Positions 16,738 to 24,730 of a stretch of 64,000 bases of DNA are shown here, one piece after another. The number at the start of each line of letters is the position of its first letter. Position 1 is the stretch's first letter. The notes beneath the pieces were generated by a model. It was not told the DNA's origin. It was given only the letters and a program-made list of their open reading frames with translations, and made no database searches. The position numbers and the translations under genes were made by a program. Location of the stretch: NCBI GenBank assembly GCA_045805505.1, contig JBJMLA010000086.1, forward strand, positions 18,487 to 82,486, written 5' to 3'. The stretch is from BP-464 sp045805505 (lineage in GTDB: Bacteria > Actinomycetota > Thermoleophilia > Solirubrobacterales > Solirubrobacteraceae).

Positions 16738-16780
16738 TGACAGCTTTCCTTTGACTCGGTGTCGAAACTCTGAGGTCGAC

Positions 16781-16786
16781 TAGCTT
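16781..16786 (+). promoter_or_regulatory. Candidate -10 for a leaderless start at 16795
   Basis: TAGCTT ends 8 bases before the ATG at 16795. No Shine-Dalgarno sequence. Confidence 0.4.
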
Positions 16787-16794
16787 ATTGGCGC

Positions 16795-17601
16795 ATGGAC
16801 GAGCGGCTGGGCATCGCCGGAAGCGGCGCGATCGCGTGTGGACTGGCGGCAACGGCCGCCCGGCACGCCGACGACGTCGTGCTGTGGGCGCGATCGGAGG
16901 CCAGCGCCGAGCGGGCGCGCGGCACGGTCGAGAAGGTCTGCGGCCGCCTGAGCGGCGAGGTCCAGGCCAAGCACGTGCGCGTGGTAACCGACATGGCCGA
17001 GCTCGCGGCCTGCACCTACGTGGTCGAGGCCATCGCCGAGGTCCACGACGCCAAGGCCGCGCTGATCGAGGATCTCGACCGCCACGTCGCCCCCGAGGCG
17101 ATCGTCGCCACGACCACGTCGTCGCTCTCGGTCGAGGCGCTGGCCGCCGCCGGCGCCCATCCCCACCGCTTCGTCGGCCTGCACGTCTTCAACCCGGTCC
17201 CGAAGATGAAGCTCGTCGAGGTCATCTTCCCGGCCGAGGCGAGCGACGACACCCGCGACCGCACGCTCGCCCTGTGCACCGCGCTGGGCAAGACCGCCGT
17301 GGTCATCCCCGATTCCCCCGGCTTCGTCGTCAACCGCCTGCTGTTCCCGTTCCTGTTCAGCGCAGTCGAGCTCCAGGAGTCCAGCGGACTGGCTCCCGAG
17401 GCCATCGACGAGTGCATGAAGCTCGGCGCCAGCCACCCCATGGGCCCGCTGGAGCTGCTGGACTTCGTCGGCCTCGACGTGGCCGAGGCCATCGGCGACG
17501 AGATCGGCGTTCCGGTGCCCGAGCGCATCCGCACCCTCGTCGCCGAGGGCGCAACCGGGCGCAAGGCCGGCCGCGGGCTGTACGACTACGCGGTGGCGTA
17601 G
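16795..17601 (+). CDS. 3-hydroxyacyl-CoA dehydrogenase (FadB2/Hbd type)
   Basis: 268 residues. An N-terminal NAD-binding Rossmann fold (GIAGSGAIACGLA in place of the usual G-x-G-x-x-G), TTTSSLSVEALA, the catalytic histidine in RFVGLHVFNPVPKMKLVEVI, and the C-terminal dimerisation domain with DSPGFVVNRLLFPFL and GASHPMGPLELLDFVGLD. It oxidises 3-hydroxyacyl-CoA to 3-ketoacyl-CoA. The divergent thiolase gene provides the next step. The final glycine of the nucleotide motif is replaced, so cofactor preference is uncertain. Confidence 0.88.
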   Translation: MDERLGIAGSGAIACGLAATAARHADDVVLWARSEASAERARGTVEKVCGRLSGEVQAKHVRVVTDMAELAACTYVVEAIAEVHDAKAALIEDLDRHVAPEAIVATTTSSLSVEALAAAGAHPHRFVGLHVFNPVPKMKLVEVIFPAEASDDTRDRTLALCTALGKTAVVIPDSPGFVVNRLLFPFLFSAVELQESSGLAPEAIDECMKLGASHPMGPLELLDFVGLDVAEAIGDEIGVPVPERIRTLVAEGATGRKAGRGLYDYAVA

Positions 17602-17614
17602 GGCGCCGCGAGCC

Positions 17615-18409
17615 CTAGACCGCCGCAGCCGCCACCGGAACCTTCGCGGTCACGTCGAGGATCGTCCGGGCCACGAGCGCCGGGTCGTCGACCATCGGCA
17701 CGTGGCCCAGGCCCTCGAGCTCGACGTAGTCGGCGGCCGGGATCAGGTCGCGCAGGCGCTTGGCGTAGCCGGCGTGCGGGAGGACGCGGTCGGCGGTGCC
17801 CCAGACGATGCGCACGGGGCAGTCGATGCCTTCGAAGGCCGTGGGCGGGCCGTCGCGCAGGATCGCCTCCATGAGGTCGAGGTAGATGTCGCACCCGTAG
17901 GAGCCCTGCATGATGTCGAGCGCCTGACGCGCCGTGTAGCGCTCGGCGTGCGTGCTCAGGTCGCGCAGCGCGAGCTTGCGGAGCCCCGGTCGCTTGGCGA
18001 ACATCGCGGCGCGCGGCCCGGCGAGCTGGAGCACCTTGTGCGTGCGCAGGAAGAACGCGCGCAGGCGCGCCTCCTCGGCGCTGCCCCCCTCCCAGCCTCC
18101 GGCCGGCGCCACGGCGACCACCGAACGCGCCCGGCCGCGCGCCGCCAGCTCGAGCGCGAGCCAGCCGCCCAGCGAGTTGCCGCAGACGTGCGCGGTCTCG
18201 AACCCGGCGGCGTCCATCTGCGCCTCGAGGTCGTCGACGAGCGCCGGCACCCCGCACTGCGCGCCCTCGGCCAGCGCCGCGCCGCCGCAGTGCCCGAGGA
18301 CCACCGGGCTCAGCAGGTCGTGATGCTCGGCGAGCAGCGGAGCGATCGGCTCCCACATCGCCGGCACACCCGAGAAGCCATGGACGAGGACCAGCGGTGA
18401 GCGCTCCAT
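17615..18409 (-). CDS. Alpha/beta-fold hydrolase
   Basis: 264 residues. Oxyanion block LVLVHGFSGVPAMWEPI, nucleophile elbow VCGNSLGGWLALELA, acid in VWGTADRVLP and histidine in EGLGHVPMVDDP complete a standard triad. No signal peptide, so cytoplasmic. It resembles esterase or C-C-bond hydrolases, but the substrate cannot be told. The ATG at 18409 is preceded by TAGGGT with a 6-base gap. It lies 13 bases from the convergent dehydrogenase stop. Confidence 0.85.
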   Translation of the reverse strand: MERSPLVLVHGFSGVPAMWEPIAPLLAEHHDLLSPVVLGHCGGAALAEGAQCGVPALVDDLEAQMDAAGFETAHVCGNSLGGWLALELAARGRARSVVAVAPAGGWEGGSAEEARLRAFFLRTHKVLQLAGPRAAMFAKRPGLRKLALRDLSTHAERYTARQALDIMQGSYGCDIYLDLMEAILRDGPPTAFEGIDCPVRIVWGTADRVLPHAGYAKRLRDLIPAADYVELEGLGHVPMVDDPALVARTILDVTAKVPVAAAAV

Positions 18410-18415
18410 GTCGCC

Positions 18416-18421
18416 ACCCTA
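18416..18421 (-). promoter_or_regulatory. Candidate -10 for a leaderless start at 18409
   Basis: TAGGGT on the minus strand ends 6 bases before the ATG at 18409. It overlaps the stop codon of the upstream acetyltransferase gene. Confidence 0.4.
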
Positions 18422-18934
18422 CGCCGGTCGGTCGAGCGTGTGCACCTGGACGCCGCGGGGCCAGCGCGGGTGGTCCATGTCGCGCCAGTGGGCGAAGCCG
18501 AGCTTGCCGGCCACGCCCAGCGAACGGTCGTTGTCGCGGTCGATGATGCAGACGAGCCGCTCGAGACCGCGATCTTCGAACGCGTGGCGGACCGCCTCGG
18601 CCCCGCCCTCGGTGGCCAGGCCCTGGCCCCAGTGCGCCCGGGCCAGCCGCCACCCGACCTCGACCTCCTCGGCCACCGCGGGCAGCGACGGATGCGAGAG
18701 GCCGACGAACCCCGCCAGCTCCCCGGTGCCGAACAGATCGGCCATCCACAGGCCGAAGCCGTGATCGTCCCAGTGGTCGATCATCTTGCGCAGCATCAGG
18801 TCGCTCTCGCCGCGGAACAGGCGCCCCTCGGTGGTGATGAAGCGCATGACCTCGGGATCGGCGTTGATCGCGGCGAACGCCTCCGCGTCGTCGAGGCGCG
18901 GGCGGCGGAGGGTCAGGCGAGCGGTCTCGGGCAC
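18419..18934 (-). CDS. GNAT-family N-acetyltransferase (RimJ/RimL-like)
   Basis: 171 residues if it starts at the GTG at 18934. It opens with the RimJ/RimL-like TARLTLRRPRLDDAEAFA and has the acetyl-CoA loop in GWRLARAHWGQGLATEG, followed by RLVCIIDRDNDRSLGVAGKL. It would move an acetyl group from acetyl-CoA to an amine, perhaps a protein N terminus or a small metabolite. The open frame runs on upstream to 19165, but that part crosses a strong hairpin and has no family similarity, so the shorter form is preferred. Confidence 0.8.
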   Translation of the reverse strand: MPETARLTLRRPRLDDAEAFAAINADPEVMRFITTEGRLFRGESDLMLRKMIDHWDDHGFGLWMADLFGTGELAGFVGLSHPSLPAVAEEVEVGWRLARAHWGQGLATEGGAEAVRHAFEDRGLERLVCIIDRDNDRSLGVAGKLGFAHWRDMDHPRWPRGVQVHTLDRPA

Positions 18935-19190
18935 GGCCCGAAGGTTTTTAGCAAGCGTTGAGAAAACGCCGGAAGATGTGTTCCGACGTACCTCGCACTG
19001 CAACTCCTCGAAACGCACGAAGGGCCCGCGCAAGCGGGCCCTTCGTGTTTCTACGGTGGACCCACCCCGATCCACCCATATGTGTGGCGCAGCACCGGTT
19101 CCTATCGGCAACGCTGCTGCGCCGTGAGCCTCGCCGTCCCACCGAGCGAGTCTCGACATCCACAACGATGCGGCGCGCGAGAACTTGCGG
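18935..19190. other. Gap of 256 bases with three hairpins, no convincing protein gene
   Basis: The stretch is less GC-rich than its surroundings near 18941-18990. It holds GCGTT/AACGC (18955-18969), the strong hairpin at 19016-19047, and GGCGCAGCA/TGCTGCGCC (19086-19094 with 19115-19123). Open frames cross it on both strands but have shadow-like composition. It may encode a small RNA or only 3' ends and leaders. Confidence 0.4.
19016..19051. terminator. Strong terminator hairpin
   Basis: A perfect 14-bp stem, CACGAAGGGCCCGC with GCGGGCCCTTCGTG, around a GCAA tetraloop, followed on the plus strand by TTTCT. On the minus strand it would end the CBS-domain gene (stop at 19191). The T-rich side faces the plus strand, where no gene is obvious. 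Confidence 0.65.
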
Positions 19191-20516
19191 CTATTCGTCG
19201 GAGCTGGGCGCGGGCGTCGCCGGGCGGCGCCGCTCGCGGATCCGGACGGCCTCGATGCGGTTGTCGCGCACCGACTCGACGCGGATCGAGTAGCCGTCGG
19301 CCATGACCGTGTCGCCCCGCTTGGGCAGCCGTCCGAGCTCGGCGAACACGAAGCCGCCGACCGAGTTGTAGGCGTCGGTGTCGATCGGCAGCTCCACCTG
19401 GTAATCGAGCAGGTCGGTGACCGCCACGTGGCCGCGGACGAACCAGTCGCCGTTGGCCAGCCGGCGCACCTCGCCGCCGGCCGGATCCGTCTCGTCGTCG
19501 ATCTCGCCGACGACCTCCTCGATGATGTCCTCGACCGTGACGATGCCGGCCACGCGGCCGTACTCGTCCACGACGACGGCCATCGAGCTGCGCTGGCGCT
19601 GCAGATCGGCGAGCAGGTCGTCGAGTGGCTTGGTCTCCGGGACGATCGGAGCCTCGTTGACGATCGGCTCGATCGAGGCGTTCGCGCCCTCGCTCATCAG
19701 GAGCTGGGCGAGCGAGTTGCTGTGGACGATGCCCCGCACGCGGTCCTGGTTGTGGTCCTCGGTCACCACGAGACGGGTGTGGCCGGAGGAGACGCATCGG
19801 CGCAGTGCCGTCTCGACGTCCTCCGACGTGTCGACGGTGATGACCGCCGGGATCGGCGTCATGACCTGCCGGGCCTCCTGCTCATGCAAATGGAAGACGC
19901 CGACGAGCATCCCGGCCTCGCCCGCGTCGAGCTGGCCGCCCGCGCGCGCCTGGGAGATGATGATCCGCAGCTCGTCGGGCGTCGTGCCCTCCTCGCTGGC
20001 GGCCGACGCGTCGACGCCCAGCAGCCGCAGCAACCCGTTGGAGGCCGCGTTGAGGCCGCGGATGAAGATCCGCATCGAGCGGTAGAAGATCTCCAGCGGG
20101 CGCGCGAGCCGGGCGGCGGTGGTCTCCGCGTGCAGGATCGCGAAGATCTTGGGCACCTGCTCGCCCGTGGTGATGTGCAGCGCGGTGACGAGCACGTACG
20201 CGATCGCCACGGAGATGAAGACCGAGAGCCCGTGGGAGACCGAGTCGCCGAACGCCGGCTCGATCAGCTCGGCGATCGCCGGTTCGCCCAGGAAGCCGAT
20301 GCCCAGCGAGGCCAGCGTGATGCCGAACTGGCAGGCCGACAGGTACTCGTTGATGTTGTTGTGCTGGTGGACGGCGCGCTTCGCACCGCGGACACCCTCG
20401 TTCTCGAGCTCCTCGAGACGGGCCGGCCGGGACCGCACGAGCGCGAACTCGGCGGCGACGAAGAAGCCGTTGACCGCCACGAGGACGATCACAGCTACGA
20501 GCAGGAGCGCCGTCAC
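19191..20516 (-). CDS. CNNM/HlyC-CorC family membrane protein with CBS domains
   Basis: 441 residues. An N-terminal DUF21/CNNM membrane domain of 3-4 helices (LLLVAVIVLVAVNGFFVAAE, FGITLASLGIGFLGEPA, LSVFISVAIAYVLV) is followed by a CBS pair (RQVMTPIPAVITVDTSED; SSMAVVVDEYGRVAGIVTVED) and a C-terminal transporter-associated domain (the DWFVRGHVAVTDLLDY region). Such proteins (CorC, MpfA, YfjD) are linked to magnesium export or homeostasis. The GTG start at 20516 lacks a clear ribosome-binding site, but a tiny 18-codon frame from ATG 20570 ends over it. Confidence 0.88.
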   Translation of the reverse strand: MTALLLVAVIVLVAVNGFFVAAEFALVRSRPARLEELENEGVRGAKRAVHQHNNINEYLSACQFGITLASLGIGFLGEPAIAELIEPAFGDSVSHGLSVFISVAIAYVLVTALHITTGEQVPKIFAILHAETTAARLARPLEIFYRSMRIFIRGLNAASNGLLRLLGVDASAASEEGTTPDELRIIISQARAGGQLDAGEAGMLVGVFHLHEQEARQVMTPIPAVITVDTSEDVETALRRCVSSGHTRLVVTEDHNQDRVRGIVHSNSLAQLLMSEGANASIEPIVNEAPIVPETKPLDDLLADLQRQRSSMAVVVDEYGRVAGIVTVEDIIEEVVGEIDDETDPAGGEVRRLANGDWFVRGHVAVTDLLDYQVELPIDTDAYNSVGGFVFAELGRLPKRGDTVMADGYSIRVESVRDNRIEAVRIRERRRPATPAPSSDE

Positions 20517-20574
20517 GAGCTGGACACGTGCGGCGTGCCGCTACTTCGGGGAAGGTCGTCGTCGGCCATGAGGC

Positions 20575-23145
20575 TCAGGGGCGAGAAGGTAGCAAGCGTG
20601 CCGGTGCTCTCGAGAAGAAGACCTGCGCCGGCCCGTCGCGCTCGTCTTCCCAAGCCGCGATCACGAAGCGGCCTGACACGGTCACGGCCGGGCGCCACTG
20701 GTTCCAGCCCTTCGTCCCGGTGTCGTCCACACGGACGGGCTTCCCGGCCGACGCCCCGCTCACGCGCGCGGCGTAGATGTCGCCCGTCCCGTCGCGATGG
20801 TCCTGCCAGGCGACGACCGCGGTCCTGCCCGCGGCCGCGACGGCCGGCGCGAACGCCTCGACATGCGCGCCCCCGGTGCCGTCGATGCGCCTGGAGCCCT
20901 TGCCGGGCTCCGCCACGGCGATGTCGTAGAGGGCGCTGGGCTCGCGGGGGGCGGCGTTGAGCGAGGCCCAGTCGGTGTAGGCGACGAGCGTGCCTCCGCG
21001 CAGCAACGCGGCGCGCGGGGTGTCCTCGATCGCCTCGTCGGCGTCCTTGGTGTCGTTGACGATCCGCTCGGCCGCCCACGTCGTGCCGCCGTCGCCGGAC
21101 GCGCGCGCGTAGGCGTTCCACTCGTAGTCGCGGAAGTCGGTCCAGGTCAGCGCGAGCGCGGTGCCGCGCGCGGTCAGCGCCGGGGCCCACGCGTTGTCGA
21201 GCGTCGCGGCGAACTCGGTGGGCTTCGGCGTGGAGTCCAGCCGCCGCGCGCCGCCCGCCTTGCCGTTGGTGACCTTAACGCCCCACAGGCCGGCCTGCGG
21301 GAGGTCGTCGCCGGCGAAGCGCGCACGGTCGTCGACGAACGCGACGTAGGCGCCGCCGCGCGTCGTCGCCGCGATCGCCGGGCGCAGCTGCTGCACGCCC
21401 TTGCCGGGACTCGCGTCGACCGCCTTGCCGACGCGGTCCTTGCCGTGGGCGACGTAGACGCGCTGGGTGCCGCTGCGGTCGTCGCTCCAGGCGATCCACG
21501 CGTCACCGTCGGGGCCGATGGACACGTTCGGCCACCAGCGATGCGCGCCGCGACCCAGCGGCCGCGGCCTCCCCCACGAGCGCCCGCGGTTCGCCGATCG
21601 CGCGATGTACACGCGGTCGCCCTCGGCCGTGCGCTGCTCGAAGACCGCGACCACCCGCGCGCCCCGCGAGGCCAGCGCCACGTTGCGCTGGACGCGCGCG
21701 GACGCCGCCAGCGGCCGGTTGACCGCGAACGGCGTCGGTCCGAGCTTGCGGCGCTTGGCGCGCGCCACCTTCGGGTGCCGGCCGACCTGCACGTCGGCGT
21801 AGATGACGTCCTCGACCTGGCCTCCGCGGCAGGCGCCCCGGGTCGCCGGCGTCGCGCACGCCTCGTTGCCCTCGACGGCGAGCGTCTTGTCGCCGAGCGC
21901 GCCGAGGCGGTCACGGCGCTGGGCGATCGTCTCGCCGGGGCTCAGCGGGTCCGGCGCGATCCAGTCGCCGACCACGGCGAAGCCGGGCGCCGGGGGCTGA
22001 CCGACCAGGAAGCCGCTGGGCTGCGCGCCGCGCGGCTTGGTGACGATCGCCTGCTGGTTGTCGGCCGACAGGTCGAACAGGTTGCCGGTGAGCTCGGGCA
22101 GGACCATCGACTCGAACGAGGGATGGCGCAGGACGTCTGAGTACCCGGCGCCCTTGATGTTGTCGGGCGCCCACGGGCCCTTCGCCGAGATCGTGTCGCC
22201 GACGAAGAACTCGGGCTGCACGAGCAGGTCGACGTGCTGCTGGTCGAGCCGCGCCGTCACATCGGGCATCCAGGCGTCCTTGGAGGTGACGAAGCCCAGC
22301 GTGCCGACCGGCGTCCGGACGGCCGAGAGCCCCGTGAACACCTCGCCGGGCAGCAGGTCGAGCTGGCCCGGCAGCTCGATCGGCGTCAGGTAGGTCTTGA
22401 TCTGCCTGGAGACGAGCTCGCCCTTGGGGTTGAACAGCAGCGCTATGTTCGAGGCGCGGTCCGTCGTGGCCTCGTAGGCGTAGGTGCGCGCCGGCTCGTC
22501 GGTCGTCTGCAGCTGCGCGACCTTGACCGCGTTCTCCTCGTCGCAGGTCACGCCGCCGGGCAGCACCGGCATCGTCGCCTTGGACTCACAGACGACGTGC
22601 CAGTCCTGGGCCATGTTGACCCCGGCCTCGAGCCAGACCCCGTAGGTCTGGGCGATCTCGGCGTAGGTCTCGACCGCGACGCGCGCGAACGTGTCCGTGG
22701 CGGCGAGCGCGAGCACGCGGGTGGGCAGGCCGCGCGAGGCCAGCGCCGGGAACGTCGCGCCGTAGTAGGCGGTCTGGGGCGCGTAGGCGCCGAGCACGTT
22801 GACGATGGAGGTCGTCACGTCGGCCGAAGCGCGGGCCTGCTCGCCGCGGGTGCCGCTGAAGATCGCCATCAGGCCGAGATCCTCGGGCAGCGTCACCAGG
22901 TTGCGCTCGCCGGGCAGCAGGTGCGAGGCGACGTCATCGGCCTCGGTCTGCACATCGGCCCCGCGTTTGGCCTTGTCGACCAGGCCGACGAGGTGGTCGT
23001 GGAAGTGCGCGCGGGTGTCGACCCACTGCAGCGTGAACTTCGGCCCGACGGCGAAGGCCCGGACGGTCTTGGCCGGCGCGGGGGCGGCGGCCACTGCGCT
23101 CGCGCCCGCCAGGAGCAGCCCGGCGAGGGCGCAGGCGCGCCTCAC
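20575..23145 (-). CDS. Secreted fusion: nitrilase-like domain plus sialidase/BNR-like propeller
   Basis: 856 residues with a signal peptide (ALAGLLLAGASAVAAAPAPA). Residues about 30-350 follow the carbon-nitrogen hydrolase fold: E88 in VTLPEDLG, K250 in RQIKTYLTPIE, and the usual nucleophile motif appears as FVTSKDAWMPDV, with S288 where active enzymes have cysteine. Residues about 510-850 carry repeated blocks of the sialidase type (SANRGRSWG, SGDGGTTWAAER, IAWSDDRSGTQRVYVA, VVAWQDHRDGTGDIYAA), the Asp-box style of six-bladed propellers. The GTG start at 23145 overlaps the PCD/DCoH stop by 4 bases. Possibly binds cell-wall or host polymers; enzymatic activity is doubtful. Confidence 0.7.
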   Translation of the reverse strand: MRRACALAGLLLAGASAVAAAPAPAKTVRAFAVGPKFTLQWVDTRAHFHDHLVGLVDKAKRGADVQTEADDVASHLLPGERNLVTLPEDLGLMAIFSGTRGEQARASADVTTSIVNVLGAYAPQTAYYGATFPALASRGLPTRVLALAATDTFARVAVETYAEIAQTYGVWLEAGVNMAQDWHVVCESKATMPVLPGGVTCDEENAVKVAQLQTTDEPARTYAYEATTDRASNIALLFNPKGELVSRQIKTYLTPIELPGQLDLLPGEVFTGLSAVRTPVGTLGFVTSKDAWMPDVTARLDQQHVDLLVQPEFFVGDTISAKGPWAPDNIKGAGYSDVLRHPSFESMVLPELTGNLFDLSADNQQAIVTKPRGAQPSGFLVGQPPAPGFAVVGDWIAPDPLSPGETIAQRRDRLGALGDKTLAVEGNEACATPATRGACRGGQVEDVIYADVQVGRHPKVARAKRRKLGPTPFAVNRPLAASARVQRNVALASRGARVVAVFEQRTAEGDRVYIARSANRGRSWGRPRPLGRGAHRWWPNVSIGPDGDAWIAWSDDRSGTQRVYVAHGKDRVGKAVDASPGKGVQQLRPAIAATTRGGAYVAFVDDRARFAGDDLPQAGLWGVKVTNGKAGGARRLDSTPKPTEFAATLDNAWAPALTARGTALALTWTDFRDYEWNAYARASGDGGTTWAAERIVNDTKDADEAIEDTPRAALLRGGTLVAYTDWASLNAAPREPSALYDIAVAEPGKGSRRIDGTGGAHVEAFAPAVAAAGRTAVVAWQDHRDGTGDIYAARVSGASAGKPVRVDDTGTKGWNQWRPAVTVSGRFVIAAWEDERDGPAQVFFSRAPARLLPSRP

Positions 23146-23384
23146 AGCTCGTCGATCGCGGCGGCCAGCGCGTGGTCGGCCTCGGTCAGGCCGCCGGCGT
23201 CGTGGGTCGAGAGGGTGAGCCGGACGTTGTTCCACCCGTGGATGAGGATGTCGGGGTGGTGGTTGCGCGCCTCGGCCAGCTCGGCGACCTGGTTGACGAA
23301 CCACATCGCCGCCGTGAAGTCGGGAAACGCGTAGTCGCGCTCGAGCGCTTCGTCGTCGTTGAGCTGCCAGTCGGTGGGTGCCAT
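23142..23384 (-). CDS. phhB: Pterin-4a-carbinolamine dehydratase
   Basis: 80 residues, slightly shorter than the usual 95-100. The family core is intact: AELAEARNHHPDILIHGWNN with the paired histidines, and VRLTLSTHDAGGLTEADHAL. It dehydrates 4a-hydroxytetrahydropterin, recycling the cofactor of aromatic amino-acid hydroxylases, or acts with molybdopterin enzymes. No hydroxylase gene is seen nearby. It overlaps the nitrilase-like fusion gene by GTGA, an unexpected operon partner. Confidence 0.9.
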   Translation of the reverse strand: MAPTDWQLNDDEALERDYAFPDFTAAMWFVNQVAELAEARNHHPDILIHGWNNVRLTLSTHDAGGLTEADHALAAAIDEL

Positions 23385-23385
23385 C

Positions 23386-23391
23386 TATCCT
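23386..23391 (+). promoter_or_regulatory. Candidate -10 for a leaderless start at 23400
   Basis: TATCCT ends 8 bases before the GTG at 23400. Only 15 bases separate this start from the divergent phhB start. Confidence 0.4.
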
Positions 23392-23399
23392 CGGATGCC

Positions 23400-24296
23400 G
23401 TGCGGATCGTGAGCCTCGTGCCCCACGCGACTGAGCTGCTCTTCGCCCTCGGGCTGGGCGACCAGGTCGTCGGGGTGACGCACGAGTGCGATCATCCCAC
23501 CGAGGCGGGCGGATTGCCCCACGTCACGCGCGACGTGCTGCCCAAGGGCCTGTCGGCCGCCGAGATCGACCGCGAGGTCAAGGAGCGCACCCAGCGCGGG
23601 GAGGCGATCTACGCGCTCGACGAGAAGGCCGTCCGCGCCCTCGAGCCCGACCTGATCGTCACCCAGGAGCTGTGCCCGGTCTGCGCGGTCTCCTACGACG
23701 AGGTGGCCAGCATGGCCAAGAAGCTGCCGACCTGCCCGAAGGTCGTCGCCCTCGATCCCAAGACGTTCGGCGAGACGCTGGGCGACGCCAAGACGATCGC
23801 CGCGGTCACGGGCGCGAGCGCCGCCGCGCGCGAGCACGTCCTGCGCACCCGCGCGCGTGTCGACGCGGTGCGCCGCACCCTGCGCGACGTCGCCCGCCCG
23901 GTCGTGCCGGTGGTGGCCATCGAGTGGTTCGACCCGATCTTCATCGCCGGTCACTGGACGCCGCAGCTGATCGAGTACGCCGGTGGCTTCGACGTCCTCG
24001 GCCTGCCCGGCGAGCACTCCGCGCAGGTCATGTGGGAGGACGTCACCGCGGCCATGCCCGAGGTCGTCGTCGCGATGCCCTGCGGCTTCGACGCCCAGAC
24101 CGCCTACCGCGAGGCCGAGCTGCACCTCGACGCGCTGCGCGCCACCGGCGCCTCGCGGGTCGTCGCGGTCGACGGCGGCGCCTACTTCTCGCGGCCGGGC
24201 CCGCGGCTCGTCGAGGGCCTCGAGCTGCTCGCCCACATCCTGCATCCCGACCTCTTCCCGGACGCTCCGGGCGAGGTCATCGAGGTGCCGCTCTAG
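23400..24296 (+). CDS. Cobalamin-binding-type periplasmic-fold protein without signal peptide
   Basis: 298 residues of the BtuF/FepB substrate-binding fold: RIVSLVPHATELLFALGLGD, VVGVTHECDHP, LEPDLIVTQELCPVCAVSY, VVAIEWFDPIFIAGHWTPQLI and the C-terminal MPCGFDAQTAYREAE. The HECDHP and ELCPVCAV blocks mark the subgroup annotated as cobalamin-binding protein. There is neither signal peptide nor lipobox, and no ABC permease is adjacent, so it probably works in the cytoplasm. It begins an operon with an SRPBCC protein and a glycosyltransferase. Confidence 0.8.
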   Translation: MRIVSLVPHATELLFALGLGDQVVGVTHECDHPTEAGGLPHVTRDVLPKGLSAAEIDREVKERTQRGEAIYALDEKAVRALEPDLIVTQELCPVCAVSYDEVASMAKKLPTCPKVVALDPKTFGETLGDAKTIAAVTGASAAAREHVLRTRARVDAVRRTLRDVARPVVPVVAIEWFDPIFIAGHWTPQLIEYAGGFDVLGLPGEHSAQVMWEDVTAAMPEVVVAMPCGFDAQTAYREAELHLDALRATGASRVVAVDGGAYFSRPGPRLVEGLELLAHILHPDLFPDAPGEVIEVPL

Positions 24297-24298
24297 CC

Positions 24299-24730
24299 AT
24301 GGGCGCCGCGCGTGCCGAGCACGCCGAGGTCATCGCGGGATCGCCGGAGGAGTGCCTGGCCGCGCTGCTGGACTTCGCCACGTACCCGGACTGGCAGTCG
24401 GCGGTCAAGACGTGCGAGGTGCTCGAGCCCGGCAGCGATCCGGTCGTCGAGTTCCGCGTCGACGCCAAGCTCAGGACGATCCGCTACGTCCTGCGGTATC
24501 ACCCGGAGCCGCCGTCGCGGCTGTGGTGGGAGTACGTCGAGGGCGACGTCCGCTCGGTGGCCGGCGAGTACGACCTCGAGGACCTCGGCGACGGGACGAC
24601 CCGGGCGACCTACAAGCTGGAGATCGACCCCGGGCGGTTCGTGCCCGGGCCGGTCAAGAAGGCGCTGACCGACGGCGTCATGCGGGTGTCGGTCCGCGAG
24701 CTCAAGGCCCGCGTCGAGCGGTCGTCCTGA
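24299..24730 (+). CDS. SRPBCC / polyketide-cyclase-like lipid-binding protein
   Basis: 143 residues. A START/Bet-v1-like domain: AEHAEVIAGSPEECLAALLD, FATYPDWQSAVKTCEVLE, then DLEDLGDGTTRATYKLEID. These proteins hold hydrophobic ligands in a cavity. It starts 2 bases after the previous stop, and its own TGA overlaps the CTG start of the glycosyltransferase gene. Confidence 0.82.
   Translation: MGAARAEHAEVIAGSPEECLAALLDFATYPDWQSAVKTCEVLEPGSDPVVEFRVDAKLRTIRYVLRYHPEPPSRLWWEYVEGDVRSVAGEYDLEDLGDGTTRATYKLEIDPGRFVPGPVKKALTDGVMRVSVRELKARVERSS

Noticed and set aside
18958..19293. Plus-strand open frame through the hairpin at 19016
   Set aside because: It reads through a strong terminator and into the antisense of the CBS-domain gene, with shadow composition.
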